Positions 1 through 13,729 of a stretch of 64,000 nucleotides of DNA are shown here, one piece after another. This stretch comes from Aquila chrysaetos chrysaetos (Eukaryota > Chordata > Aves > Accipitriformes > Accipitridae). The notes under the pieces are model-generated. The model did no database searches. It was not told where the DNA came from and worked only from the letters and a program-made list of their open reading frames with translations. The stretch covers positions 6,696,001-6,760,000 of the forward strand of contig NC_044029.1 of the NCBI RefSeq assembly GCF_900496995.4, given 5' to 3'. Positions within the stretch are counted from its first letter, which is position 1. Each line of letters begins with the position of its first letter. Position numbers and translations under genes: made by a program.

Positions 1-3000
1 CAAATATGAGAATGATATACTTGTAGAGATCTTTTTGCAGAATGCCATGAGAGATCTGAATCTATTGCTAGAAGATAAATATCTTAACAGAATTAAACTA
101 TCGAAACCTCTGATCTTCTTTATTTCACTTCTGATCTTAGTCCAGAAGCTTGCTATAAATGTATGAAGAAGTTAATTTCTCCTGGAATATCTTTGAAACA
201 TCATGCCATCGTCTATTCAATATAATTTTGAAAAATTATTTACTCAAAGCACTTAATATATTTAATGATGATAATTTAATAATTCGATAATGATAACAAA
301 CTCTTTCATATATGCTTCCAAAGGTTTTTGCATTCTTTCAGACATGTAGCTGTAATTTTTTGATACTGGATATATTTCTGGCTGTAGTTAAAGAACTGTT
401 TTGGAAACAGCTCCAGTTCTAGGTTTTTTAGTGTTGATATAATAAACTTCAATATTAAGGACATACATTTCTGTTGGTTTGGAATTTCTAATAAACAACC
501 TTGCTCCACACAGTTGCAGTGTAACATGAGGTATAAAGAAACAGAAAGAAGTCATAACAGAAAGGAGTTATAATTCTTATTATAAATTTTCATGTTATTA
601 CAAGCTCATAAATGAAACAAAAAGGAAGAGAAAACTTTTATAAAAATGTGTAAGCTTATCTGCATGGGGACAAACTTAGCAGTTAACAAAAAATTTTCAA
701 AGCATCATGATGGGTCTTTCTTCAATATTCAAAGATTTTTGAACCTTTTCTAGGACATTGCTGGAAGTGTTCCCTTAAAAGTGCAAAGGGGTTATGTCAC
801 ACCAAAATTAAATGGTGCAGAGTGTTAGTGTTTGCATATAAAATATTAAACAGTGACACGCAAGTTCTTTTATGTTACTGGACTAATATATAAGCATTAT
901 TAGATGTATGATTTTTTTCTATTCAAATAAATACTTCTCAATGAAATCACTTACAAAAGGCTATTTGAATTATTAGTAGACAGAAGACAGCATAATGCTG
1001 TTGTTTTTATATATTGTTTTCAAGGCAGAAATGTCTCATCAATTAGACCAATAGTGAAGAAAATTAATCTCTTTTGCAGAAAGTCATGTTGCTATTTCAG
1101 TGAAAAAAGGGGGGTTTATTTTTTTCTAGTTACATGTTCCAAAAATTACAAAATATTTGTGAAACATTCTCTCAAGCTGGTTCTGCTAGCTGACATGCAC
1201 CATAAGGCACAGAGATTATATACATGCCCCTCTGCGGTTTCAGGATAGATTGCAAACACACATTATCTGTGTTTTATATTATTCCAGTGATGTAGGACTT
1301 GATATCTGGAACCACACATAGAAATGGCTTATATAGGACTTAACAGCAAGTCAGTTTTACAGTCTGGGTAGCACTCAGGAGATCATGGCTGCTGGATAGG
1401 GGCTCAAACTATTACAGACTACAACCTCTCTCTAAATCACAGAGAGATTGCTATCAAGCAAAAGGTGATTCCACAGGTTAAAACAGATTTAGGGAATTTC
1501 ATCCTCATGTCACCTGTTCTGACAAGTTTCTTACTCTTTCATATCTACCAGCTGCTAACATGAGTGTTGAAATTCCTGGCGGCTAGTAAATCTTTCCTGC
1601 AAAAAGAAAGAATGGTTACAGACTATATCTGATTTTTTTTTTTTTTTTTAAATATGTGTTTTCAGATAAGATGGAGGACATGCTGAGTGAACAATCTCAT
1701 TCAATTCTGTTTGAAAAGAGGAAATTAAAGCATTGCATCACCCCTGGAGCTTTCTGGGATATTGCTTCAGTAATTTGTCAGAGAAATTAAAGTTGACCAG
1801 CAAAATGCCCAGGTTTGGTGGTTTGGGGTTTTTTTTTATTTTTTATTTTTTCCTCCCCAGAAAAAGTATAGCAATAACACTCAGGGTAGCAGCCACCTAG
1901 ACCGGGACCCGTGTGTAAAGGACTACCACAAACATACAGACACAAATGAGCTTTGATACTGCTTTCTCAAAAGGATATCCATCAGACTGTTCTGTTTAGG
2001 TCCTGCCACACTAAAGTGTGAAGTCCCTTCCACAGTGCTAGATCTGGTGACTCCTTGTTTCCATCCATCACCACGGGATATTGTGAAATGCAGTCTTCAT
2101 CGTTACTCTTCACAGAGCAAAGACCACACAATCTCACAGCACTGTATCGTTAGACTAGGATTAACTACCCATAGAAAATAAAAAGAAAAAGAAAGAAAAG
2201 AAAACCCAAGAGGGATAGTTCACTTCTTCAGGGCAAATGATAGCTACAGCAAACAGCCTTACACGCTCAGTAAGGATACCAAGTCTCTACACCTTCTACA
2301 TTAGGATAAGTATACAAAACTAGATAAAACACCTACATGCTTTCCCTTGTCTCGGTTTCCTCAGCAGTTTGAAACACTTCTTTGATCTCAGATTAGAGTC
2401 CCCTAGGGTGTTTTTGATCTCTGCCCCTGTAGCTCATGATTCCTGATCTGATCCCGTCTCACTTGCGTATCCAGTTTTCTGCTTCTGGTACTTTCCCCTT
2501 CTTTCTCTTAAACAGACCTCGGTCAGTGAAAGACAACTTCACACTGTCTTAATCAACTTTCAAAACTGATAGCTGTTTCTTAGTTATTTTCCTCTGTAGC
2601 TTGATCTTAAAAACTGGCAACCAAGTCCAAAAGTCAAGAGGGTGATGCAGGCAGGGGTTTTCTTCTGAAGACAGTGGCCCACCGTCCAAGGGTGAAGAGG
2701 AAAAGAGAACATAAATAGACCCCAGCCAAAACAACTTCATGTTGCATCCAACTTGGGACCCTTCTGTATCTTAGGCAATGTATAGAGTGATTTCTTAGAC
2801 ACTCATGGGCAGACATTTGAATTCCGAAATACTCGTCTTAAACTTGGGTGATTTGGAAGAGTTCTGTTTCTTGATGAGAAGCTGCAAATTTCTAGGAAAA
2901 GAAAAATATGTTTTATGGGGTTTTTTTAGACAAAAGTAGATTTCTACCAAAACACACTTTCAATAAAATGCCCTAATAATGGAAAGATTAGTAACATATA

Positions 3001-6000
3001 CTTTTCTGGACAGAGTTTTAAACATATTTTTTTAATATATAGACAAGCATATAATATTAAGGAAGTGGATAATCTTTGGTGTGAAGCAGGGTAACATAAC
3101 TTTTTGAGAAAGCTTGTGGAGAAATTATAAAGAAATTGGGGAAAACTGAGTAACAAAGAGTCAAAGTAATACCACTTGCAGAGTAGTGGGGCTAGGAAAC
3201 CTGATAAGATGTAAGATTTATTATTTAATAATTAGGATAAAAATACTGAAGAGTACAAAATAAGAATGGTGAGTTGTAAAATGTGCCACTCATGGAAGAA
3301 TTTAAAAGGTGAAAATAGTAAGTTTTGAAAATAACATTAACAGTGTTTTGAACAGATTTATATAAGGCCAAGAGGCAACTGCAGTGATAACAGTGCATAA
3401 GGATCAGAATAAGAGTCAGGCAATTAGGTAAATTTAGATACTGGAAATAAATTATTGGAAAAGTCCCTAAGTTTTCTATAAAATTTGTATACCTAGTTCT
3501 ATAGCAAAGGAAAAAAATAGCTTAACTAAAGACAGGTGTGAATCCAAGAACAGTAGTATTGCCAACAGCTACAGAGAAAAATAAGTGAAACAGGGCTTAG
3601 AAAGACACATAAACATATAGCTTTGCCTATGTTACTTTAAAATTGAGCACGTGGACATTAAACAAGAGAAGAAATCAGCATTATCACTGATAGAACAGAG
3701 ATCACAGAACAATAAAGAGGAATTCAAGGGTGTGTTCATATTGAACTAGGAAGGAAAAGAGAGAAGAGGAAATCTGGCAAATTAAAAATACTGAAAAGTG
3801 TCATTTGTGGTTGATCTGATTTTTTTTTTTAATCCAGGATAAACTGCTTTGGTTTTGAAACAGTTTTTTTCACTTCCTCCCCCGCCGCCCCAGTCCTTAA
3901 AACACTTTAGTGATTCTTCCTTAGAGGAGGTCAGTTTTGAAATGAAAACCACTATTTAGCACAGATATGTAAGTTCTCCACCTGTAGATTTCCTATCACA
4001 TTTCTGTTTTCTCTTGCTATGAGTTAGGCTTAGGTGCCACCCTATTTTCCTTATCAGGTCAAAATGGGTACAATACACCCTTTTTTTGGTGAGCTAGATC
4101 TAGTTAACATGTAAACTGGTATGATTGCCACAATAATCAAGAAGATGTTTGCTGAGTTCTTGATACTGAAGTGGAAAGATTTTCCTTCCAAGTTACCTTT
4201 AGCATGTCACACTATACTTATAAAAGACTTTTTTTTTTTTCTAAGTTATGCAAGAATTTTATCCTTTCCATTTGTCTACATAAATACATTTCAAAAAGCC
4301 AATTAAAGATATAGCCTAGATAGGTGCAATATATTCTTTATTAAATTTTTAAAAGGTATTCACTACCTCTTAACATTTTGTTTGTATTCACTTCACAGAT
4401 GTGTAAACTCACATTTGTACCAGCTGATGGGTGAAGTTGTTAGCAGTAGGTGCTCGCATACGATGGATGAGAATGGGATACCTATTGGAGTTGATGGGAT
4501 AAGATTTATTAGTGGTACAGCACAAAATAATTTAAGGGCAGAAGTTTGAAAAATGCTTTCCAAATGGGTTTGCAAAATGCATTGCAAGACATGGAGTCTA
4601 AGGTACATAAGAACACAGAAGAGGCGTTGCTGGATGGGAATGTAATGACAGTGCTTCTAGCATGCGTGGGAATGCAGACACGGGACTATTGGCCAAGAGA
4701 AATATTTTAATGTCCTTTGATCAAAATGAAAAAGGAAAACAGTTAAATAAAATTTGAATTTAAAATACTAATAAAGCTAAAGTGTCACGAAGATGTGGGG
4801 TGAGAATTCCCTGTGCTACAAATGGATTACCTTGTTATCCATAATCATAGGCAACCCTTCATTACTTTGCCAGTCTGCACTCTTAATTTGGTTGAAAGAG
4901 TCTGAGATTTTGCATTTATACCCTGGAGAGCTAATTTTCTCTCCAGGTTGCCCCAAAAGTTTTGGCAGTTGCTAGTGCTTTTCCTGCCCCTCCAGGTAAT
5001 GAATGAGTTGATGAGGACTGATAAGAACAACTATGTGCTGCTCCCTTGAAGACTGACTGGGCTGAAAGCTAGCTGTTTTCCTGGATGGGACAGGAAGATG
5101 CACCATCCTATGGTACCGGTGCCTTGCCCACAGCCAGCTCGTTAGACCTCAGCAGCTCAATCTTTCTGGAGAAGCTTTCAACTCCCTTTCTAACTTCACA
5201 TCCAGGCCAGAACTAGCACGCCTCCTGTAACGTGACAAAATGTCCCCAAATGCAAGTCATTTCTCTTCAAGTCTTTCCTCAAGTATCTTCAATGCAGCCA
5301 TTTCTACTGACGAGAAAACGAATATTGTATGGAATTTGCCTTAGTGACTCATCTTGATCATGGGAGACAGATCTGGCAGTTGAGATTCACAAGTGGGGCT
5401 CTTAAACAAGACACCTTATGTGTTCAGCCATTATAATCCTCTGTACAGATACCTAAAGGTCAGTTGATTCCCATTGCTATATTAGAAAAAATGCTGCTTA
5501 CACAGCAATGCTGTAAGTATTAGATTATTTGCATATGAGACTCTTGAAAACTGACATTAAAAAAGAAGCCTATATCCTTTTAGACATTTAAACAATTAAT
5601 GCTAAAAGGCTTACATTTGAAAACAGATTTGCTAACAAAATGCAAAAAAGTAAATTAAAAAGTACGGAAAAATTAGACAATATCCATTTTGGCAAGTGAA
5701 GTTTTAGACTACATTACTAGAAATCATTTTCAACACTAATACTTCTAAAATAATCCATAAGAGCTCAACAGAGACTTTATTTTTCTTCTTAATGAGAAAA
5801 GCTAGGCTTGGATGGCCTTGACTAACCAGGTGTTGCCTTTCAGATTACAGAAAAATATTCTCAGTGGTTTTTAACAAGCCCTCCTGATGATTTAAAACAA
5901 TTGCTAAAATTACAATTTACTTTCATTCCTTATCTATAAATAGCAATTCAAACGACAACAAAACACTTTATCAAACACCAAATTGTTAAAAAAGTAACAA

Positions 6001-9000
6001 CTATATAGATATTTCTTACACAGTATACAGTTACACAGATTATTAAAGCAAAACATCTGTTCAGTGGAGCCTTGACAAAAACTGGCCTGCGAGATATTCC
6101 TTATATTACTGCCTCCCTTGAAGCATCAAACCAGTAAACATTTTTCCCTACCGATTACAATCTAGGTCCATTAAACCAAATAAACCCATAAACTCTCAAC
6201 TCTTGCAACTTTCGTAGAATTTCCCCAGGAACTTTTTTACATTTCAAAGGATATTATTACACCAGAAAATAATCTGAAGCAAGGGCACAGAAGTATGCTC
6301 TTCCAATTTAGAGCTTTGCTGCACCCCTTCTTAACACTATTGAAGTTCCACTAGCATTAGGGATAACAGCAGTATTATTGTATTATGCTGAAAACTGTGT
6401 GATCAGTGTGGTATTTTAAAATCAGTTTTAGAAAATTATGTTTTCTAAATTATATTATCTACTTAAATGCCTAAAACCCCTAAGCTATACATCTTCTGTG
6501 CAAGTGAATCTACATTAGAGGTCATAATTTTAGAGATAAAAATTCTACAGCAGACAAGACTGGAAAGAGTATCTCCTGGACGCTAATTAATGAAAACATT
6601 TAAATGAATGATATAAGCAACTTCAATGAAGACCTTAATGCTACCTAAAAGCACAATCTTGAGCAAACACCAACCACCCTTTTAAAATAAAGATTCACTT
6701 AACATCCTGAATCTGTAGTACATGAGTCCGTTAAAAGGGAAAAAAGCCTAAAGGAAATTGCTTAGCACTAACAGAAGGATGTAAGATACTCTGGCTCAGA
6801 AAATCACAAATCAAAAGGAGTTAATTAGGCAGACAGATGAAGTATTTACAACTGAGTACTCTAGGTGCCCAAACAGGAGGTATTTTTCAAAAACAAAAAA
6901 ATCAAGGAAATTTACACAACTCTGATTTCAAGGTGAATAGCTGATTATTAGTTGCACTGCAAGATAGCAGCACAAATTTTAAATTCATAAATAGAAATGA
7001 AGCTGCTTCTGTTTACCAGAAACACCATAGGAGCAACAGGAGGTTGAAGAGCAAATCTTGCTCTCACACCTGCTTTTGCATTGATTTTATGAGGTTTACA
7101 TGGGAATAAGGAGAAAGTTGCTTTCTTTTGCTTTTCTGTTTTACAAAAAAGTTGAAGTCTTAAGTTAGGTTAGTTGATACAGACTCATGAAAAGGTACTA
7201 ATTGCTCTCTCATTTAATCAAAAATATTTTTCATCTTACATGACTTCATACTACTACATACTTCAAATTCAAGTGTAGTAGCCAACATATTGTGAACAAA
7301 TGCATTAGAAAACATTCCTGAAACTAGAAAATTAAAGACATGATCAGACAATCAGGTTATCCCAAGGTACACCAATGTTCAAATCTTTGCTACCTCAGTT
7401 TCTTTTCGGGAACTACTCATATGCAATGTTCTTACCCCGAGGCACATGCTGGTAAATGCTAGGGATGTTATTCCTCTCTGTCCGATGGATACGCTCTCTC
7501 ATGTTTCCACAGAGTGAGAATATGCAGACTGTTTCTGTGGAGAGGCCCTGTTGTAAATTAGAATATAGCTTCACTTGCAAAAAAAAAAAAAAAAAGCCCA
7601 CCCAAGTATCAAATACACTTTTCCCAGTAGAGAACAGAACTCATATAGAAACCCACAAGTATTGCAGATGAATTCATGTCTGTCTGCTAAGAGAATGATA
7701 CCTTGACCATTGTGTCATATGGAAATGACTGGGTCACGTAGAAAACTGCAGTGATCAGCAATAAATACTTGAGATCATTATACATTTCCTACAGAAATAT
7801 TTACTTTAGTTACAAAAAGAAACTAAATGCTACAATCTTATTAGATCAATGAGTCCTACCTCCTGTATAATACAGACTGCAGAACTTAATCTAGTCATTC
7901 CGTTACAGATATCATAACTGGCATTTATCCTGACTATAATCAATAAAGGCATTCAGTTTTTGTAATAAAAACTCTAAGAGCTGGAAGCATTTTTAATAGT
8001 TCATTGCAGTATATTTTAAAAACATAAGCCTTATTCTTACTTAGAAAATATATCACTTCAAGTTTCAGTAATAGGCATAGCATGAACCTGTCTCTCCCAT
8101 GTGAGGTAAGTCTTATCAAGTCATTGCTTGATCTCATTTTTAATAATGTGAACAGACTAAGCTTCTCAGTATAGGATGGTTTTCTGATATTAGAATATTT
8201 TTTGTGTTTTGCTGCTATGCCTTCTCTAATTTTTACAGTATATTAAAATGATTTTTTAAAATATATAACAAGACCTAATATGCTACTCCATTATGGGGCA
8301 CAATTCTTCTGTAAACATAATTTCTTCTTCAACTCATTACTGCTTTATTTATATAGTCTTTACATCTAGCTATAGATTTTTTCCCCTAACATTCATGCTG
8401 GCAAGTGATTCCAGAATGTCTGTCTAGCCTTTTTTGCATACACCAAAAGAGAATTTGGAGGAGAACTGAGAAGAGGAAGAATCAGTTGGATATTCAGAAA
8501 TTTCGGAGAAGCAATTCGTGTCTGTGTGACTGGCCAAGAAAAATAGAAGTACTTCTTCAAAAATTAGCAACTGTTCAATGGAGGCTGGCAGCCTCCACTG
8601 GTCAGAGTGAAGAACCAGGTTTTCAGGACTAAATGAGATACGACAGACAAAGTGAGGGTAGCCCGTGCAGAGCTTTGGCTAGTATTTGGGCCTTCTTCTA
8701 TGTCATATTGATTATCGTCTATCAATATGATGCAGGACAAGAAAGCTATAAAATGTACAAGGAGAAAATATAAATATGATCAAAGTGGCTAGGAAAATAT
8801 TCTTTACATGTGCTTAGAGTGAAAAAAAGGGTTCCACAAAGACTAAGCTGGGAGAAGATGGGAGGATAGAAAGACATTTGGGGGAGAATACACAAGTAGC
8901 ATCAATGGGCTGTACGGAAATGAGTTGTTGGCATTTGTCCAGTTTCCCATTCCACAGCTGAAAAATGTCAGAACTTCAACCTTATTTAAGCAACACTTTC

Positions 9001-9281
9001 ATGGTTTCACAGGAAAAGGTCAGCTGGGTAGATGTGGAGCAGGCACTACGACTCTCTTATAAGGATGAAGGATTTGTGGAACTTTAATAACAAGTTTAAA
9101 CTACTTGTATCATCATACATGCCATCTTCTCTCCAAAGGTAACAAGCCTTTCATCTACAAGGTTATTAAGCTTTCCAACACACTTAATATCCAGTCAAAG
9201 GTGAAAAAGAAGTTTCATCCTGAATAATAAAAATAAAATTAGACATCCTGCAAAGTAATTAATACCTTCCCATTAGGCCTC
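1..9281. other. AT-rich intergenic or intronic DNA, no gene recognised
   Basis: I see no coding region here. Every ORF on either strand is short (under 90 codons) and none reads like a known protein. The stretch is AT-rich, with scattered A- and T-runs such as T13 near 1632-1649 and A17 at 7579-7595. There is no CpG cluster and no recognisable CR1 or LTR end. Old, unrecognisable repeats may be present. It could be intergenic, or an intron of a gene outside the window. Confidence 0.6.
7579..7595. repeat. A17 homopolymer
   Basis: An uninterrupted run of 17 A. No retroposed sequence is recognisable immediately upstream, so it is read as a simple repeat rather than a retrotransposon tail. Confidence 0.9.
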
Positions 9282-9906
9282 TGTAGTGGTTTAACGCCAG
9301 CCGGCAGCTAAGCCCCACGCAGCTGCTTGCTCACTTCTCCCTGGTGGGATGGGAGAGAGAATCAGAAGGGTAAAAGTGAGAAAACTCCTGGATTGAGATA
9401 AGAACACTTTAATAATTGAAATATAATAATAATAATAACAATAATAGTAGCAGTAATAATAATAATAATAATGATAACAGCAACAATATTAATAATAAAT
9501 TGTAATGAAAAGGAAAATAACAGAGAAAGAAAACCCAAGAAAGGCAAGTGATGCAGGTGAAAAAAATTGCTCACCCCCAACTGACCAATGCTCAGCCAAT
9601 CCCCGAGCCACGGTGCCTCAGCCAACCTTCCCTTTAGTTTTATTGCTGAGCATGACGTCCTATGGGCTGGAATCTCCCTCGGCTCAGCTGGGGTCAGCTG
9701 TCCCGGCTCTGTCCCCTCCCGACTCCTTGTGCCCCCCTCGCTGGTGGGGGGAGAAGCAGAAAAGCCCTTGGCTCTGCGTGAGCACGGCTCAGCAGAAACG
9801 AAAACGTCCCTGGGTTATCAGCACTGCTTCCAGCACAAAGCCAAACACAGCCCCCATACCAGCTACCGTGCAGAAAATTAACTCTACCCCAGCCAAAACC
9901 AGCACA
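9282..9906 (-). mobile_element. Solo LTR of an avian endogenous retrovirus, copy 1 (minus strand)
   Basis: Read on the minus strand, the element begins TGTGCTGG and ends CCACTACA, giving the TG...CA ends of an LTR. It is about 625 bp. It aligns by eye over long stretches with the two other copies in this window (27762-28346 and 30816-31378). It carries a GACGTCAT motif (rc at 9652-9659), resembling a CREB/ATF site, and an ATTAAA polyadenylation signal (rc at 9408-9413). The flanks suggest a short target duplication: GCCTC at 9277-9281, and the same five bases at 9908-9912, one base off the LTR edge. No gag, pol or env sequence adjoins it, so it is a solo LTR left by recombination. The 5-bp duplications seen around the family favour a class III (ERVL-like) element, but that assignment is inference. 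A 152-codon ORF across it (9505-9963) is antisense chance. Confidence 0.88.
9423..9500. repeat. Interrupted AAT/ATAA microsatellite inside LTR copy 1
   Basis: About 78 bp of imperfect AAT, ACA and ATA trinucleotides lies within the LTR. At the equivalent position LTR copy 2 has only a T-rich stretch, so this repeat probably expanded after insertion. Confidence 0.85.
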
Positions 9907-12900
9907 AGCCTCCCACCTCACAGAGAGCATGTTATTGCCCAGAAGGTGGATTCGTGTGTTTAACTCATTATTTTAATGAGGAAGTCTGATGGCAGAGCCT
10001 TTGTTGCTTAGATTATTATGTACTCACAGACTTACACTTTTGATTAAGTTAAAATAGGTAAGACAACTATCGAAATTATACTCTTCAAATACCAAAGATA
10101 TTTTCACTTTATTTTTCTGTAAAAATACTTTTGATCTGTTTGATGAAAATCACACTATACACAGCAAGTTGAGACATATTGTAGACTTCATGTAGCTAAG
10201 TCTACAGTGAAGTCTCTAGGTTTTAATTTAACATATTTCCACCATTGCAGAATTTTCAGTATAATGCTTTCTTGCTATAAAAGAAATCAATTACCTTTTT
10301 ATATGTGTTTGTTATTAGCACAGGTAGATTTTTTTAAAAGATCACGTTGAACAATCTTCTAAAAGTCATTGCTTAACACTGTTCTACCTTTACTTACGTA
10401 GTGATTTCTGTAACCTATTTACTTTTTCAGCCTATATTTAATTGTGTTCCCTTCATGAATTTAGGTCAGTCTAGAGCCTCTGTAGCTATGAGACGATCTC
10501 AGTTAGAAACTTGAGAATGTACTTAGATTTCCATTGTAACTATACAGAAATATCATTTTCTACAGGGATGAGAGTCTGGCAGTCACTAATGTATTTCAAA
10601 ATTGACTAGGTCATTTGTTCTATCCATCTAAAAGCATTGGAATACAGGGCCAAGCATTTAGTGAGAGGAAACCATTAAAACGAATGGGAAATCTTATTTT
10701 ACAAAAACAATAAGGAGATGCTTTCCAGATTCCTACTGCAATTCCTTTCATTTCATTCTAAGACAAAACCTTTAATAAATTATTTAACTATTAATCTTAG
10801 CATTTTCTTTTCTGGGCTTTTTTTTTTTTTGTCTTTAAATACATGCATGCAACTGTTCGAGCATAAAAGGAGAGACAAAAAATCAATGAAAACATGCATC
10901 AGATATTTTTAAATTTTCTTCTGTGGGGTAAGAGTTTTAATCTGTGGCATTTGAATAAAAAGATGGGGGGGGCTGAACCAGTGTTTTTCTTTTAAACAAA
11001 AGAATATATTTCCTGTTTCCTTTTTAAAATCAAATTATCAAAAGACAGAAAATGTAATTCACTGAACATCTGCTGTTCTTCTCTTAGATCAAATTGTTTA
11101 AATAGAGAAAGTGATTCTGTATGAGGCAAAGCAGGGGGAGCAGGTGCTGATCAGCAGGAATGGCTTTTCAAGAAAAATGTATTTCAAGATAGACAACACT
11201 TCTTGCCTCATTCTCCTCTGTTTGTCACCTTCGATAGGAGAGCAGATTATTTGCTGGACTCAACCTTGTACCAAATTTGGGCTGGATTGAGCTTTAAAGC
11301 ATAGGCCAGGACTTTGCACTTCAGAAATTCCTTGCTTAAGGACAATGCCAGTGCTCTTTACTCAGTAGTCATTGTAACTAGAAACTCATTTAACTCATTT
11401 TAAACCAAATATATGGGAATTATACTTCATGTATACTCATTCACAAATATGAAAACAACTAATTTTATAGGCCTGTTTATGTTTTGTTTTTACAGCAGTT
11501 TATAATGGAAATATTTACATTGTTGACCTTTAAATACCTAACCCTGATACCTAATTTCATAGGCTAATCTCCCTGGGGTATATGTCCAGCAAACCAAAAG
11601 AATTTGTGTGGAAACCTTAGCTTAAAGCTCCCTAACCTAATCCAGCCACAAAAGGGTCAGGTATTGCAGTCCCTGCTTTGGGGATATTACTGTAGTCCAG
11701 ACATACTGTGGACGACGAAGGGAATGCCACCCCAGGCCAACAGCATTGCTCTACAGTGCCCAGCGTGACATGAGAAAGAGCCACATGTATCGGAGTTTCA
11801 AGGTCACTCTGTCTCCGTGTCTCTCAGCGTTCATATTTGGAGTGTTCTGATTTAGTCTGTTCCTAGCAGAAGGAGAACCATCTACTTTCCATCATGATAA
11901 TATTCCTTGGCAGAGTAGTAGACAACACATTAGTGCATTAATATTTATATTTGAGGGTCTCATTTAAAGTAAATCTCTGTGAATGCTGTTCAGACTTGCA
12001 TCCAGAAAATATTTTTAATTTAAATCTAGTTCTTTCTTAGAATATAAAACACTTCTCTTTCTGCAATGCTCATAAGCTACATAAATACAAGACCTTTTTC
12101 ACCTCTGACATTTCTTGTTTTAATGCTTTTCTCATCATTATGAAGAAAATTAAATACGGCTTACTATATGCTAGCTGCTAGCTATAGACTGAGAAATGCC
12201 CTCATGTCCCACACAGACATAGTTAAAAAAGATGGGAGAACCTTGCAGGCTGTAGACCTGAGGCTCACAGTGTTCATGACTGACCCTCCCAGCTGAAACC
12301 TAGCCCTGTCTTTACTGAACACCACGAATGCGGCCCTGATGTTGCTTTATATCACCTTTGTCCAATTCGCAAAACTATATTCCTGATTTTCATGATGGGC
12401 TTTTTCTCCTCAAATAAGCAAGAACTAGTTAAAAATGAAAGCAGGGTTGCTGCAGGTCAGGATAGAGACTGTTGTATTAAACAAGCGAGATGAAGCTTTA
12501 GCTGTGCCTATTCATATCATACTTTCATGAAACTTATGTCACAAGTCTTCTACTTCTTCAGTTATTAAAGCCAAAGAAGTTGAAAAAATGTTTTTTCAAA
12601 TAAAAATGACTTTTAGTTTATGTGCTCCTTACTCCAGATACTACATACAGAGGCTAATAAATGCTGTTGTGTTTTAATATTTTCTTCTTGGATAAGTGTT
12701 AGATATATGATAACAGTAATAGTCTAGCATCAAAAGTATATGCTTAATAAACATGGAGCTAATTTTCAAACACATAAAAATCCTTGCAGTGTTTTGTCCC
12801 TCATTAGTTATTTCATCTTCTTCAGTTTAGCTAATTGTAGATGTCCAGAGGCTTATACAGGCTTATTGACTTCTTTATCAAAGGTTCTGCAAGAACTTGT

Positions 12901-13282
12901 TTAAACAGGGTGTTGGTATTATACACTTTAAAGCTTTTTCTCATTTAATAATCCTGAACACGACAGACAGATTTGGTTATGCAAACAAAACTCAGAGCTT
13001 TGTTTCATAATATTTTACTCTGCTTATGATTGATAGCAAATAGTAACTGCTTCTCAAATAATTTTTCTACCTTTTATTTTGCTATGTGTTTCACTGCTAA
13101 ATGATTCTATTACCTTTTGCCTCTTTTCATGTTGCAGTCACACAAAGACTTGGTCTTTCTGGAAGGAATCAGTGTTCTTAGCTGCTCCCTGCTAGTACCT
13201 TTTAATCCTGTGTAAATAAAATAATGCTAAAATAAAGACCAAAACTATGTTTTTTCTTGCATACATTGTATTTAGAATAGGA
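9907..13282. other. AT-rich DNA, no gene recognised
   Basis: No ORF of interest and no repeat end that I can name. It holds an imperfect T-run (10819-10830) and a G7 run (10966-10972), but no CpG cluster. Confidence 0.55.
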
Positions 13283-13560
13283 TGACAGATATAAAAGAAA
13301 CAAGAGCAAGGAACCCTGAAGCATCATCTAATTCAGTCCCCTATCCCAAGGCTGAACCAACCATCCTTAAAAACATTCTTGACGTATATTCTTCTAAGCT
13401 GTTTGGGGGAATTGTCAATCACATAAATTTTACCTTTGCTAGTAAAAAGTCCCATTGTTTAGGTATTTCTAACAATTAACAAATCTCCCTGCTTCCCGAC
13501 TTGCTGCTCTTTAATTCTTGTACACTGCCAGCTGGTCTCTGGGATTGTGTAAGGACTGTA
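13283..13560 (-). mobile_element. Degenerate CR1 LINE 3' fragment (minus strand)
   Basis: The plus strand reads like the reverse complement of an old CR1 3' region. It has the 'ATCATCTAATTCAGTCCCCT' segment (13325-13344), matching the usual CR1 3' end where a locus is described by 'ATCTAGTCCAACCCCC'. This is followed by CTTAAAAACATTC (13368-13380) and, further on, AAATCTCCCTGCTT (13481-13494), which correspond to more internal CR1 3' positions in the same order. Divergence is high and I cannot set the outer boundary accurately. This is recognition from memory of the family, not an alignment. Confidence 0.6.
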
Positions 13561-13729
13561 ATTTGTTTGTAGTGGAAGTGCGGATGAAGTAGGGAACATC
13601 ACTACTCTTTTAGAAAACCAGACATAAACCCTGAACACTTGCACCGGGGCAGCCCACACCACCACACCTGTCCCATTGCTGACAAATTGCTAAAATCCTA
13701 TTTGTCCTCTTCTCACCCGGTCTGCAGTA

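Noticed and set aside
9505-9963. 152-codon plus ORF
   Set aside because: It is antisense across LTR copy 1 and runs into unique flank. The same antisense peptide fragments recur in the other LTR copies, so it is an LTR shadow.
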